This document shows, piece by piece, positions 53,893 through 62,634 of a stretch of DNA of 64,000 nt; positions within the stretch are counted from its first letter, which is position 1, and the number at the start of each line of letters is the position of its first letter. The DNA is taken from assembly GCF_000332235.1 (NCBI RefSeq), contig NZ_CM001775.1, positions 3,892,272 through 3,956,271 on the forward strand. The letters run 5' to 3'. The position numbers and the translations under genes were made by a program. This stretch comes from Geminocystis herdmanii PCC 6308. Its GTDB lineage: Bacteria > Cyanobacteriota > Cyanobacteriia > Cyanobacteriales > Cyanobacteriaceae. The notes below the pieces were generated by a model, which was not told the origin of the DNA, did no database searches, and saw nothing but the letters and a program-made list of their open reading frames with translations.

Positions 53893-54021
53893 TTAGCCCA
53901 TAGGATGGAATAAAAGATCAGGATAAAAACGATTAAATTCGATTAATAAACCTGCGGTAAAAACTAATAAAGCAGTGATTAAAACAGGGGCGGTAGATAA
54001 AAAGGTTGTTAAATCTTTCAT
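53893..54021 (-). CDS. psaJ: photosystem I subunit IX
   Basis: A 42-residue single-helix photosystem I subunit, too short to be found without looking for it. The product [20 protein letters not shown] continues with [20 protein letters not shown] and MG, the canonical PsaJ sequence. The start ATG is at 54019-54021, with AGGAGAAATTTTG upstream as the ribosome binding site, and TAA is at 53893-53895. It lies 41 bases after psaF, the usual cyanobacterial order. Confidence 0.95.
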   Translation of the reverse strand: MKDLTTFLSTAPVLITALLVFTAGLLIEFNRFYPDLLFHPMG

Positions 54022-54062
54022 CAAAATTTCTCCTAATAATTAGTTAAAAATGAACGATAAAA

Positions 54063-54569
54063 TTAACGAGGAGAAACGGGAATTTCCGAATCTTTAACTG
54101 TTAATTGACCAGAAGTAAACTCTTGTAAGGCTTGTAAAGGCCACAAAAATCCGAATAACATTTTGCTGAAAGCAAGAGGTACATCAATGATGATTTCTTT
54201 CATTTCAGTATCTTTCTCTTCACGAATAGCGATAAGATAAGAACGTCCTACCCAGCCAATCCAACCAGCAATATAAAGGAATAATACCCCAGGAATAATA
54301 AAGTCTCCAGCATGGCTTAATCTGCCGTCAACGACTAAATGAGGATACCCTTCAGGACCACAAAGAGCTTCAGCGTAACTTGCTGCACGTTTCTGACCAG
54401 ATGTAGGATCATCGGTGGTGTTACGGAAATTTTTGGCTTTTGCTTGATAAGCTGCGGACTCACTACAAGGTGTTAAGTGAGATAAATCGGCACTAGCAGT
54501 AGGAGCAAAATTTGCCCATAAGGATACGGAAAGAGCGAAGGCTAATACTAAACTGAATATTTTTCCCAT
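54063..54569 (-). CDS. psaF: photosystem I reaction center subunit III
   Basis: A 168-residue precursor of the lumenal/membrane photosystem I subunit that neighbours the plastocyanin docking side. The signal peptide ends TASA (residue 27) and the mature protein begins [11 protein letters not shown]; two cysteines (C35 and the one in ALCGPEG) can pair. One strong membrane helix (about 95-115) and a second hydrophobic segment follow. The start at ATG 54567-54569 is supported by AGGAAAC and by family length; the upstream open frame is not coding. psaJ follows. Confidence 0.95.
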   Translation of the reverse strand: MGKIFSLVLAFALSVSLWANFAPTASADLSHLTPCSESAAYQAKAKNFRNTTDDPTSGQKRAASYAEALCGPEGYPHLVVDGRLSHAGDFIIPGVLFLYIAGWIGWVGRSYLIAIREEKDTEMKEIIIDVPLAFSKMLFGFLWPLQALQEFTSGQLTVKDSEIPVSPR

Positions 54570-54646
54570 AGAAATTGTTTCCTGTATTTTTATTGAAACA
54601 ATAAGTTTTTTTACAAAAAAGAAGCTGAAAAATGGCTTCAAATGCG

Positions 54647-54675
54647 ATCTTACTGTGATTAGTAAATAGAGTAAA
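54647..54675 (-). promoter_or_regulatory. candidate sigma-70-type promoter of psaF-psaJ
   Basis: On the minus strand TTTACT (54675-54670) is followed after 17 bases by TAAGAT (54652-54647), about 80 bases before the psaF start. Both boxes are acceptable matches to bacterial consensus. It was found by eye only. tsaD starts in the opposite direction 45 bases away. Confidence 0.35.
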
Positions 54676-54719
54676 GTAATAAGAAGAAAATTTATTATTC
54701 TTAACAAATTACTTAAATA

Positions 54720-55769
54720 ATGAGTGTTATTTTAGCAGTAGAAAGCAGTTGTGATGAAACTAGCGTCTCAATCGTAAAAAATCGTAATATTTTATCCAAT
54801 GTCATCGCTTCCCAGATTAAATTACATGAACAATATGGGGGAGTTGTGCCTGAGTTGGCTTCCCGTAAACATTTAGAAATGGTTAATCCTTGTATTGATA
54901 AGGCTTTAGTTGATTCTGGTTTGGCTTGGGGTGATATTGATGCCATTGCATCCACCGTAACCCCTGGTTTAGTGGGATCATTAATAGTTGGTGTCACCGC
55001 CGCCAAAACCCTCGCATTGGTGCATAATAAGCCATTTTTAGGGATTCATCACCTTGAAGGTCATATTTATGCAAGTTATCTCAATGATCCTGATTTAGAG
55101 CCTCCTTTTCTTTGTTTATTGGTATCGGGAGGGCATACCAGCTTAATTCATGTGAAAGGTAGAGGTGTTTACAAAAATATCGGCTCAACCCGTGATGATG
55201 CGGCCGGGGAGGCTTTTGATAAGGTAGCACGGTTATTAAATTTACCTTATCCGGGTGGTCCTGTTATCGATCGATTAGCGAAAGAGGGCGATCGAAATGC
55301 CTTTAAACTCCCTGAAGGTAGGGTATCTTTACCGAATAATCAGGGTTTTCATCCCTACGATTCTAGTTTTAGTGGTTTAAAAACAGCGATGCTTCGGTTA
55401 ATTACCAAATTGAAGGAAGAAAACGGGGATAATTTGCCCATTGCAGATTTATGTGCTAGTTTTCAATATACGGTAGCAAAAGCCTTGACAAAACGATCGA
55501 TCCGTGGTTGTTTAGATTTAGGCTTAACCAAAATTGCCGTTGGGGGAGGTGTGGCGGCTAATAGTGGTTTAAGGGAATATTTGACGACAGAAGCTCAAAA
55601 ACAGGGTATAGAGGTATTTTTTCCGCCTTTAAGCCTTTGTACAGATAATGCGGCGATGATTGCTTGTGCTGGTTGTGATCATTTTAACCATGGAGTTCGA
55701 TCGAGCTTATCATTAGGAGTAGCATCGAGGATGAATATTGAAGATGTACATAAACTATATAAGGAATAA
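54720..55769 (+). CDS. tsaD: tRNA threonylcarbamoyladenosine transferase TsaD
   Basis: A 349-residue ASKHA-fold enzyme that transfers the threonylcarbamoyl group to A37 of ANN-reading tRNAs together with TsaB and TsaE. Metal ligands are the histidines of HHLEGHIYA and a late Asp ([10 protein letters not shown]). [10 protein letters not shown] and [11 protein letters not shown] are the nucleotide-binding motifs. Length is standard. It is divergent from psaF with a 150-bp shared promoter region. Confidence 0.96.
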   Translation: MSVILAVESSCDETSVSIVKNRNILSNVIASQIKLHEQYGGVVPELASRKHLEMVNPCIDKALVDSGLAWGDIDAIASTVTPGLVGSLIVGVTAAKTLALVHNKPFLGIHHLEGHIYASYLNDPDLEPPFLCLLVSGGHTSLIHVKGRGVYKNIGSTRDDAAGEAFDKVARLLNLPYPGGPVIDRLAKEGDRNAFKLPEGRVSLPNNQGFHPYDSSFSGLKTAMLRLITKLKEENGDNLPIADLCASFQYTVAKALTKRSIRGCLDLGLTKIAVGGGVAANSGLREYLTTEAQKQGIEVFFPPLSLCTDNAAMIACAGCDHFNHGVRSSLSLGVASRMNIEDVHKLYKE

Positions 55770-55818
55770 AAGACACGAGATTATTAATTTTCCATTGTTT
55801 ATTAACCTAATCTTAAGG

Positions 55819-55930
55819 TTCGATCGATATAAGAAAAGTGGTGAAAACGAGACAGATGGACAAGTGGACAAGTCGAATGGTAGAAAAATTCCTAATATTT
55901 CGATGCCCTTTAAAATAATTTTATTGATTC
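55819..55930 (-). repeat. long inverted repeat, left copy, flanking peroxiredoxin
   Basis: Read on the minus strand it begins GAATCAATAAAAT, includes ATTTTTCT, the GTCCACTTGTCCA repeats and TGTCTCGTTTTCACCA, and ends near TTTTCTTATATCG. The same order of blocks occurs on the plus strand at 56918-57026, beyond the peroxiredoxin gene. The two copies are about 100 bp and clearly related although diverged. Confidence 0.65.
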
Positions 55931-56025
55931 AGGTAAAATATAATCTTCCTGTCTTCGGAGTCTTCCAAGTCATTCATCATCTATTTTTATGGTTCACTCA
56001 GGTGATAAAGACTATGGGGCAAACC

Positions 56026-56616
56026 CTAACTATTACTAGCAAAATATATCTTTGATTTTATAGGATCGGGACTCATAGTTTTATCTCCTTCTTGCCAACC
56101 CACGGGACAAACTTCATTATCATGGGATTGAACATATTGAATGGCTTTTAATACTCTTAAAGTTTCGTCAACACTACGACCAAAGGAAAGGTTATTGATG
56201 GTTGTATGTTGAATGATACCATCTCGATCGATAATAAATAAACCTCTTAAAGCCACACCAGCGGAAGGTTCTAAGACATTATAGGTGTTACTAATTTCTT
56301 TTTTTAAATCAGAAATCAAAGGATAATTAATATCACCTATTCCTCCTTGTTTTCTCTCCGTTTGAATCCATGCCAAGTGAGCAAATTCACTATCAACGGA
56401 AACCCCTAAAATCTCTGTGTCTAAAGCCTTAAATTCCTCATGGCGATCGCTAAAAGCAATAATTTCTGTGGGACAAACAAAGGTAAAATCTAAAGGATAG
56501 AAAAATAAAACCACATATTGACCTAAATAATCTGATAACTTCAGCACTTTAAACTCTTGATCTATGACTGCGGTAGCGATAAAATCAGGGGCAGTTTGTC
56601 CTACTTGAATACTCAT
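56026..56616 (-). CDS. 2-Cys peroxiredoxin
   Basis: A 196-residue typical 2-Cys peroxiredoxin that reduces peroxides with thioredoxin as electron donor. The peroxidatic cysteine is Cys48 (FTFVCPTEI) and the resolving cysteine is Cys170 (NEVCPVGW). GGIGD is present in place of the GGLG loop of oxidation-sensitive enzymes, and the end lacks the YF motif, so sensitivity to over-oxidation is uncertain. The gene is bounded by two inverted repeats of about 100 bp, an unusual setting. Confidence 0.95.
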   Translation of the reverse strand: MSIQVGQTAPDFIATAVIDQEFKVLKLSDYLGQYVVLFFYPLDFTFVCPTEIIAFSDRHEEFKALDTEILGVSVDSEFAHLAWIQTERKQGGIGDINYPLISDLKKEISNTYNVLEPSAGVALRGLFIIDRDGIIQHTTINNLSFGRSVDETLRVLKAIQYVQSHDNEVCPVGWQEGDKTMSPDPIKSKIYFASNS

Positions 56617-56672
56617 ATTTTATAATTCCATGAAAATAAATTGATATTTGACTTAGCTTAAAGGATAAACGA

Positions 56673-56835
56673 TATTACTGAGATCTTGCACCTGAGTAAT
56701 AAATCTTTGGTTAGGGAGGGGAAAAGGGAAGAGGGAAGAGGAAAAAGTGATAATAATTGACTTTAAAGCTATTGAAATTGATTTTTTAGTTTTACCTAAT
56801 TAGTATTAATGTATTGGTGCAAGATCTGAGTATTA
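56673..56835. mobile_element. MITE-like element with 20-bp inverted ends
   Basis: The left end TATTACTGAGATCTTGCACC (56673-56692) and the reverse complement of the right end, TAATACTCAGATCTTGCACC (56816-56835), match at 18 of 20 positions. The 163-bp element has no open frame of note. It is probably a non-autonomous derivative of an insertion sequence; no clear target duplication was seen. Confidence 0.6.
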
Positions 56836-56917
56836 CCTGAGTGAACTATAAAATTATTGGTGAGAACTGACTCTCGTTGACAGGCAGACAGGCAGATAGG
56901 GGGATTATATTTCTTGT

Positions 56918-57026
56918 GAATCAATAAAATTCTCTCAAAAATGTACAAATATTGAAAATTTTTCTTCCTGTCCACTTGTCCACTTGTCCACCTGTCTCGT
57001 CTTCACCATTTTTCTTCTGTCGAACT
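56918..57026 (+). repeat. long inverted repeat, right copy
   Basis: This is the counterpart of 55819-55930 in opposite orientation: GAATCAATAAAATTCTCTCA, later AATTTTTCTT, the GTCCACTTGTCCACTTGTCC repeats, CTGTCTCGTCTTCACCA and TTTTTCTTCTGTCGAAC. It is followed by TGAGGTGATATT, a junction that also occurs (inverted) at the left edge of the insertion at 24082. Confidence 0.65.
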
Positions 57027-57102
57027 GAGGTGATATTGATGGTGGTAGGGAATAGACAACAGACAACGGAGTTTGACAATGTTTTTAATCAAAAAATGTT
57101 TT

Positions 57103-57146
57103 TACTTCTTACTTTTTACTTTTTACTTTTTACTTCTTACTTCTTT
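57103..57146. repeat. 7-bp array (TTACTTT/TTACTTC)n
   Basis: Six units of TTACTTT/TTACTTC, similar to the array at 5242-5280. Confidence 0.85.
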
Positions 57147-57217
57147 ATTATGCTAGGATAGGGGGTATTGGTTATAATTTCAGAATGTTCAATATAAATT
57201 AGCCCCGACGAAGTTCT

Positions 57218-58375
57218 ATGATCGTATCGTCAGATATAATCTCAAGTATAGCCCATGATTTAAGTCGTTCACAGGAAGCTAAAAGAGCTAAAAAATTAAT
57301 TTTTTATGTGAGTCAGAGATACTGGGAGTCAGATTTTGCCATTGTTAATAGTTATTCCTTTGAGACTTTGTTAGTAAGTCTTTATGAAAATAACCCCACT
57401 TTGGATGATCTTAAAGCCCTACTGTATCAAGCTGTCAATACTTTAAATCGCAAAGAAGTATATGTAAAAATTGCTAAATACGTTTTTCAACGTATGTCAC
57501 CTTTATATAATGAGGAAGAACATTCTTCCCATCAAGAAGAAAATAATCAAAGTAATGAGTTTGAGTCAAGTTTACTCGATCGCATTGCGGAAAATATTGA
57601 ATATCACGAAGAATCCCCCAGAATCAAAAAATTAATTTTTGCTGCCTGTAAACAATATTGGGAAAATGATATAAACGTCATTGAGATGTACGATATAAAA
57701 GAACTGTTGCTAGAACTATATCAACTTTATCCCAATCCAAAAAGATTAAAAAAAGCCCTTGAAAATATTGTTTCCACTATTAATCGGCAAAACTTTTATT
57801 CTTTTATTGCAGATACCATTGTTGGGGAGTTAACCTATCTATATAAACATGAAACTGTAGAAGTAACTACTGATAACGGTAACGAAGAAGAAGAAACTCA
57901 ATTAATTAAAGCCAAAAATAAAAACATAGAATCTCCTCCTGTCACCATCAATCAGGAAACAAATACTGAAACTTCAGAAGAATCATCTGATGATTCAGAC
58001 CTTGATTTATCTGGTAGCATGATAGCTGGTGATGTACCCGAAGGGCAAGTTATTCCTTGGTTGAAGTTAGATAATCTTTTTGATCTCAAACACGAGATTA
58101 TGCAATATACGAACCCTTTACGCGCTAAAATTATGCTGTTTTATGCCATGTATCAAATTGACATTTCTGAACAACATTGGTCGATCGTGCGTACCTGTAG
58201 TTTAGATGATCTACTGATTAGAATGTTTCAACAGTACGGAAAAGATATTAAAACCATTGAGAGTCATTTAATGTCCGTAGCTAATTCCAGTATAGAAGGA
58301 TTAGAACCCGATGACAATGCACAAACGGTAAGCGCCATCGTGGAATCAGTGAAACATTTTTATAAAAGAGCATAA
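57218..58375 (+). CDS. protein with three copies of an unrecognised ~90-residue repeat
   Basis: A 385-residue soluble protein. Residues 7-97, 119-209 and 286-382 are three diverged copies of one helical module. Shared positions include KKLIF..., YWE.D...V, LL..LY...P, LK..L...V.T.NR and a closing IA...... LY; the third copy is the most diverged. Copies 1 and 2 are joined by a short acidic linker, and copies 2 and 3 by about 75 residues rich in Glu, Ser and Asp, probably disordered. I recognise no known domain. It precedes a pentapeptide-repeat gene by 20 bases, so they are likely one operon. Confidence 0.8.
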   Translation: MIVSSDIISSIAHDLSRSQEAKRAKKLIFYVSQRYWESDFAIVNSYSFETLLVSLYENNPTLDDLKALLYQAVNTLNRKEVYVKIAKYVFQRMSPLYNEEEHSSHQEENNQSNEFESSLLDRIAENIEYHEESPRIKKLIFAACKQYWENDINVIEMYDIKELLLELYQLYPNPKRLKKALENIVSTINRQNFYSFIADTIVGELTYLYKHETVEVTTDNGNEEEETQLIKAKNKNIESPPVTINQETNTETSEESSDDSDLDLSGSMIAGDVPEGQVIPWLKLDNLFDLKHEIMQYTNPLRAKIMLFYAMYQIDISEQHWSIVRTCSLDDLLIRMFQQYGKDIKTIESHLMSVANSSIEGLEPDDNAQTVSAIVESVKHFYKRA

Positions 58376-58395
58376 TTACTTGGAGGAGATCAAAA

Positions 58396-59388
58396 ATGGA
58401 AGTTAATGAATTTATTGAGCGCTATTCCGCAGGAGAAAATTGTTTTACTGGGGCAAATTTATCAGGTATTGATTTAGTCGGCGCCGATTTAATTGGTATT
58501 ATTCTCAATGATGCCAATTTACAGAAAGCTAACTTTACTTTTTGCTATCTCAGTCGAGCGGATTTAAGTCGTGCTAATTTAGAAGAAACCAACTTTAGTG
58601 GCTCAAATTTGAATAAATCTAATTTGATGGATGCCAATCTTCATCGTTGCGAATTTCATGGCGCTATTTTACAAAAAGCTGATATGAGAAATGTTACCCT
58701 CAGTTTGGCAAATTTATTGGATGCTAATTTGATTGAAGTTGATTTGCGTTCTGCTGACTTACGCAATGCTAATCTTAAAGGCGCTTGTTTACGAGGTGCG
58801 AATATGCGTCAACAAAAACGAGGTAAACCTACTAATTTACAAGGTGCAAATTTAGATAAAGCTGATTTAAAGTTTGTTGATTTTCAGGGGGCAAATTTAA
58901 AAGGTGCAAGTTTAGTTGGTGCAAATCTTTCCGAAGCAAATTTACGCAATGCCTCTTTAATCGGCGCTGATTTAACTCAAGCAAATTTAAAGGCGACTTT
59001 CTTAACTGATACAGATTTAACTGGGGCAAAATTAATTGGGGCAAACCTTTCTAATGCTAAAATGGAACGGGCTAAACTGATTGATACAGATATGAGTATG
59101 GTAAACTTAGAAAGTGCTACTATGCCTGATTGTAAATTGATTCGGGCTAATCTGATTCAGGCAAATTTGAGTTTTGCTAAACTAAATCGATCGGACTTAA
59201 GTCGTGCTAATCTTTATGGTGCGATTATGCGTAATGCTTCTTTGATGGAGGTATTTTTTGCTCGTACTAATATGACTTCTGCTGATTTAACTAATTCTAA
59301 TCTCATTGGTGCTGATTTGAGTAGTGCTAATATTTCTGGGGTTAATTTAGAGGGGGCAATTATGCCTGATGGTCAAGTTTATCATTAA
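58396..59388 (+). CDS. pentapeptide repeat protein
   Basis: A 330-residue protein made almost wholly of A(D/N)Lxx pentapeptides from about residue 18 to 325 (for example ANLSGIDLVGADL), which should form a right-handed quadrilateral beta helix. A short break at MRQQKRGKPTNLQG (about 137-150) probably makes a loop. There is no signal peptide. GGAGGAGAT precedes the ATG. It lies 20 bases after the triple-repeat protein gene, suggesting that the two proteins act together. The biochemical role is unknown. Confidence 0.9.
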   Translation: MEVNEFIERYSAGENCFTGANLSGIDLVGADLIGIILNDANLQKANFTFCYLSRADLSRANLEETNFSGSNLNKSNLMDANLHRCEFHGAILQKADMRNVTLSLANLLDANLIEVDLRSADLRNANLKGACLRGANMRQQKRGKPTNLQGANLDKADLKFVDFQGANLKGASLVGANLSEANLRNASLIGADLTQANLKATFLTDTDLTGAKLIGANLSNAKMERAKLIDTDMSMVNLESATMPDCKLIRANLIQANLSFAKLNRSDLSRANLYGAIMRNASLMEVFFARTNMTSADLTNSNLIGADLSSANISGVNLEGAIMPDGQVYH

Positions 59389-59508
59389 GTAGGGGTTGCC
59401 TCATAGTATGAGTGATGAGGTTAGGAGATAGGAGTTAGGAGACAGGAGATAGGAAAAATACGAAAAATAAAGGCTTTCAGTAAACCCTAAGTATAATTGA
59501 GTTATGGA

Positions 59509-59586
59509 GTTAATCAATAACCCGATGTGTAATTTATTACACGACTAATATAATCTCGTTCAATAAATTGAACTTAAATTTTTTGT
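59509..59586 (+). repeat. dispersed two-hairpin element, copy 4
   Basis: GTTAATCAATAACCCGATGT, with hairpins GTGTAATTTATTACAC and GTTCAATAAATTGAAC, then a diverged right end AACTTAAATTTTTTGTAAA, which resembles copy 1 more than copies 2 and 3. It lies directly upstream of the recQ-like gene. Confidence 0.75.
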
Positions 59587-59608
59587 AAATTGTTTTATTT
59601 CTTGTTTC

Positions 59609-61063
59609 ATGACTATAAATAACGATAGGATACAAAAGTTAAGGGAGACTCTCAAACAATATTGGGGTTATGATGATTTTCGCTACCCCCAAGCTGAGGT
59701 GATGACTGCAATTTTGACGGAGAAAGATTGTTTAGTTGTTATGCCAACGGGAGGCGGTAAGTCTCTCTGTTTTCAGTTACCTGCTTTGTTGCAAGAGGGG
59801 TTAACTTTAGTCGTCTCTCCTTTGGTGGCTTTGATGGAAAATCAAGTGCAGGAATTACGATCGAAACATCTTCCAGCAGGAATCTTACATAGTGAAGTTA
59901 GTAAGTTCGATCGAAAACAAACTCTTAATGCTTTAAAATCTCAACAGTTAAGATTATTATACCTATCCCCAGAAACTTTACTTTCACCTCCTATCTGGCA
60001 AGTAATCAGTAATCCAGAGATAAAAATTAATGGTTTAATCCTCGATGAAGCCCACTGTTTAGCACAATGGGGAGAGTCTTTTCGCCCTGCCTACAGACGT
60101 TTAGGCACTATTCGCTCATGTTTATCTCATCATCCTATTTCCATCGCCTCTTTTACGGCAACGGCGGATATTAATACTCAAAAAACCATTATCCAATCCT
60201 TACAATTATCTAACCCTGAAAAATTTTTAGTTAGCCCTTATCGTCATAATTTACAGATACAAATAAAAACGATTTGGACACCAAAAGGGAGAAAACAAGA
60301 GTTAATTCAATATATTCAAAGAAAGCATAAGCAAAGCGGTTTAATCTATGTACGCACAAGAAAAGATAGCGAAGAATTAGCTAATTTGCTTAATCAAGAA
60401 GGTTATAAAAATCAAGCCTATCATGGGGGATTAGGTAGCAACATCCGCCGACAAATAGAAAATGATTGGTTACAGGAAAAAATTAAATTTGTAGTTTGTA
60501 CCAATGCTTTTGGTATGGGCATCAATAAAAGTAACCTGAGATGGATATTTCATTATCAAGCGCCCTTATTATTATCGGAATATATCCAAGAAATAGGGAG
60601 AGGAGGCAGAGATGGAAAACTTACCGAAGCGATTACCCTCATCAGCGAAACCACTGGTTTTTTTAATCCCGAAGACAAACAAAGAAGACAATATTTTTTG
60701 CATCGACAAATCAAACTCTATCAAGAAGCACAAAGATTTATTAAGCAAATACCGAAACAAGGAAATATCGAGGCATTGTCAAGGGAATTTAACAACACCA
60801 ATATTCAGCTATATTTATCTATCTTAAATAGTAGTCAACAATTGCGCTGGATTGACCCTTATCATTATCAATTAACTCTCAATAATCCCCAAAGTTCGAT
60901 CGAGCTATTGATAAAACGACAACAAAAACTCACTCAAGAAACCTCCCAATACTTAACCACGAAAACCTGCCGATGGCATTTTTTATTATTAGCCTTTGGT
61001 TTCCCCCCTTCAAACAATTTTCGTTGCGGTAAGTGTGATAATTGTTTGAAAATTAAGAATTAG
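59609..61063 (+). CDS. RecQ family ATP-dependent DNA helicase, short form
   Basis: A 484-residue superfamily 2 helicase. Walker A is MPTGGGKSLCF, Walker B is LDEAHCLAQWG, motif III is SFTATA, motif V is VCTNAFGMGINKSNLR and motif VI is QEIGRGGRDG. The C-terminus ends with the zinc-binding cysteines TCRWHF...RCGKCDNCL. It is shorter than standard RecQ (about 610) and lacks the winged-helix and HRDC parts, as seen in some cyanobacterial RecQ-like proteins. Confidence 0.9.
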   Translation: MTINNDRIQKLRETLKQYWGYDDFRYPQAEVMTAILTEKDCLVVMPTGGGKSLCFQLPALLQEGLTLVVSPLVALMENQVQELRSKHLPAGILHSEVSKFDRKQTLNALKSQQLRLLYLSPETLLSPPIWQVISNPEIKINGLILDEAHCLAQWGESFRPAYRRLGTIRSCLSHHPISIASFTATADINTQKTIIQSLQLSNPEKFLVSPYRHNLQIQIKTIWTPKGRKQELIQYIQRKHKQSGLIYVRTRKDSEELANLLNQEGYKNQAYHGGLGSNIRRQIENDWLQEKIKFVVCTNAFGMGINKSNLRWIFHYQAPLLLSEYIQEIGRGGRDGKLTEAITLISETTGFFNPEDKQRRQYFLHRQIKLYQEAQRFIKQIPKQGNIEALSREFNNTNIQLYLSILNSSQQLRWIDPYHYQLTLNNPQSSIELLIKRQQKLTQETSQYLTTKTCRWHFLLLAFGFPPSNNFRCGKCDNCLKIKN

Positions 61064-61154
61064 CAATGAAGTTGTTAAACCATTACTAACTTGGTATTTT
61101 TGCTCTTATTTTTTGTAAATATCAAATAGTTTACTTTTAGATTTACAAATTTTC

Positions 61155-61243
61155 AAAACCTTGATGATTCATTTTTTAACCTAAAACCTAACACCTAAAA
61201 CCTAACACCTCGCCTCCACCAAAAGACTATGAGGCAACACCGA
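61155..61243 (+). repeat. ACCTAAC 7-mers plus CATCAAAAAACT-type motif
   Basis: TTTAACCTAAAACCTAACAC and further CCTAAA/CCTAAC units, then CTCCACCAAAAGACTATGAG and GCAACACCGACTT. It ends one base before the rplI stop codon (61245-61247). The arrangement parallels 7370-7480. Confidence 0.6.
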
Positions 61244-61244
61244 C

Positions 61245-61703
61245 TTAAAGAGAAGCTACTTCGATCGTAATCTGAGCAGTCACTTCAGCGTGAAGTTTAA
61301 TTTCCGTTTGATATTTACCAGTTTTCTTAATTTCAGGTAAAGTAATGGCTTGACGCTCAATATCTAAACCAGCGTTTTGTTTGATAATGTCCACAACTTC
61401 TTGAGTAGTTACCGTACCAAAGATAGCATCTTGTTCACCCACTTGCTTACGGATTACAAAGTTATTGATAGTTTGTAACGCAACTTTACGAGATTTGGCT
61501 TCTTCTAAGATAGCTAATAAACGTAATCTTTCTTTTTCTCTTCTTTGATCAACTTGACGTAAAATACCGGGAGTTACTAAAACTCCTAAACCTTGAGGCA
61601 CTAAGAAGTTACGAGCATAACCCGGAGCAACATCCACTAAGTCGCCTCTTTTGCCTAATTTTTCAACGTTTTTATTTAATAATAGTTGTAATTTTTTTGC
61701 CAT
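61245..61703 (-). CDS. rplI: 50S ribosomal protein L9
   Basis: A 152-residue ribosomal protein. The N-terminal rRNA-binding domain has VEKLGKRGDLVDVAPGYARN and FLVPQGLG; a long connecting helix follows and the C-terminal domain contains VGEQDAIFGTVTTQEVVD. Length is standard. AGAGGCAAAC precedes the ATG. Confidence 0.97.
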   Translation of the reverse strand: MAKKLQLLLNKNVEKLGKRGDLVDVAPGYARNFLVPQGLGVLVTPGILRQVDQRREKERLRLLAILEEAKSRKVALQTINNFVIRKQVGEQDAIFGTVTTQEVVDIIKQNAGLDIERQAITLPEIKKTGKYQTEIKLHAEVTAQITIEVASL

Positions 61704-61871
61704 GTTTGCCTCTATTTAATAGGAATTTTTTTATAATTAGCACATTTAGCCACAAATTATGATTATACCATAGAAATTGAGAATGGAAAATAAGCATGAA
61801 ACTTCTTCAGAAAATATTATAAAAAATGCTATGGTTAAAAATAGATTCATTAACATTAGTCATTAGCAACT

Positions 61872-62189
61872 ATGGCAATTTCGGTTACTTCAAAACACGT
61901 TGAAATTACCCCCGGTATCTGTGGAGGAAAACCTCGTATTGTTGGACATCGTATCAAAGTTCAAGACATTGTAATTTGGCATGAAAGAATGGGAATGTCT
62001 CCCGATGAAATTATTTATCATCATCCTAGTATTACTTTAGCTGATGTCTATGGTGCTTTAAGTTATTATCATGATCATCGAGAGGAAATTAGACAACAAA
62101 TAGAGGAAACAGAGGCTTTTGCTGAAAAATTACAAGGTGATAAACTATCTTTAATTGACAAAATATTAAAGGGTGATAATGTCAAATAA
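61872..62189 (+). CDS. DUF433 family antitoxin-like protein
   Basis: A 105-residue protein with the DUF433 signature EITPGICGGKPRIVGHRIKV and WHERMGMSPDEIIYHHPSITLADVYGAL, a helix-turn-helix-like fold. Such proteins are usually the antitoxin partner of DUF5615 PIN-like proteins, one of which starts inside the end of this gene (11-base overlap) but is interrupted. Confidence 0.88.
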   Translation: MAISVTSKHVEITPGICGGKPRIVGHRIKVQDIVIWHERMGMSPDEIIYHHPSITLADVYGALSYYHDHREEIRQQIEETEAFAEKLQGDKLSLIDKILKGDNVK

Positions 62190-62514
62190 AATAAAATTTC
62201 ATCTTGATGAAAATGTTAGTAATGCTATTGCCAATGGCTTAAGAATGCGGGGAATTAATGTGACAACATCCGTTGAAAAATGATTAATTGGTGCATCTGA
62301 TGAACAACAATTGGCTTTTTCTTTATCTGAAAAACGAGTTATTTTTACTTTTGATGATGATTTTTTGCGTTTAGCATCTACTGGTATTAACCATTCTGGG
62401 ATTATTTATGCTCAACAACAGCGTCAGTCAATAGGCAAAATTATCAGCAATTTAACCTTAATTTGGGAATGTTTAGAACCAGAATATATGTATAATAATA
62501 TTGAATTTTTATAG
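62179..62514 (+). pseudogene. DUF5615 PIN-like toxin gene with in-frame TGA
   Basis: From ATG 62179 the frame reads MSNKIKFHLDENVSNAIANG, then LRMRGINVTTSVEK, and meets TGA at 62281-62283. It continues in the same frame with LIGASDEQQLAFSLSEKRVI and FTFDDDFLRLA to 62514. Together they make a complete DUF5615 protein of about 110 residues with acidic Asp in LDEN and FDDDFL. A single change (for example GGA to TGA) would explain the stop. Either it is an inactivated toxin, a sequencing error or, less likely, read-through. Confidence 0.85.
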
Positions 62515-62634
62515 AAAAATTAATCAGTAATTGCAAGTTTTGAAAGATAAACAGTGAGGGAGATGTGATATTGTAAAGATTAGTCAAAATGCTGATCAAA
62601 CATATATTAAAAATAGTAGAAAAATTATTTATTC

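Larger units (their letters stand above)
56617..57217. other. 601-bp gene-free interval made of repeats
   Basis: It contains an inverted-end element (56673-56835), GACAGGCAGACAGGCAGATA-type repeats (56879-56898), the right copy of the long inverted repeat (56918-57026) and a TTACTTT array (about 57103-57146). No gene was recognised. The promoter of the gene at 57218 must be near its right end. Confidence 0.7.

Noticed and set aside
54570..54707. N-terminal extension of psaF by 46 codons
   Set aside because: The PsaF precursor starts with the signal peptide [14 protein letters not shown]; the extension lies in the promoter region shared with tsaD.
55738..56055. Plus-strand open frame after tsaD
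   Set aside because: It runs through the long inverted repeat and into the antisense of the peroxiredoxin gene; low-complexity and without start signals.
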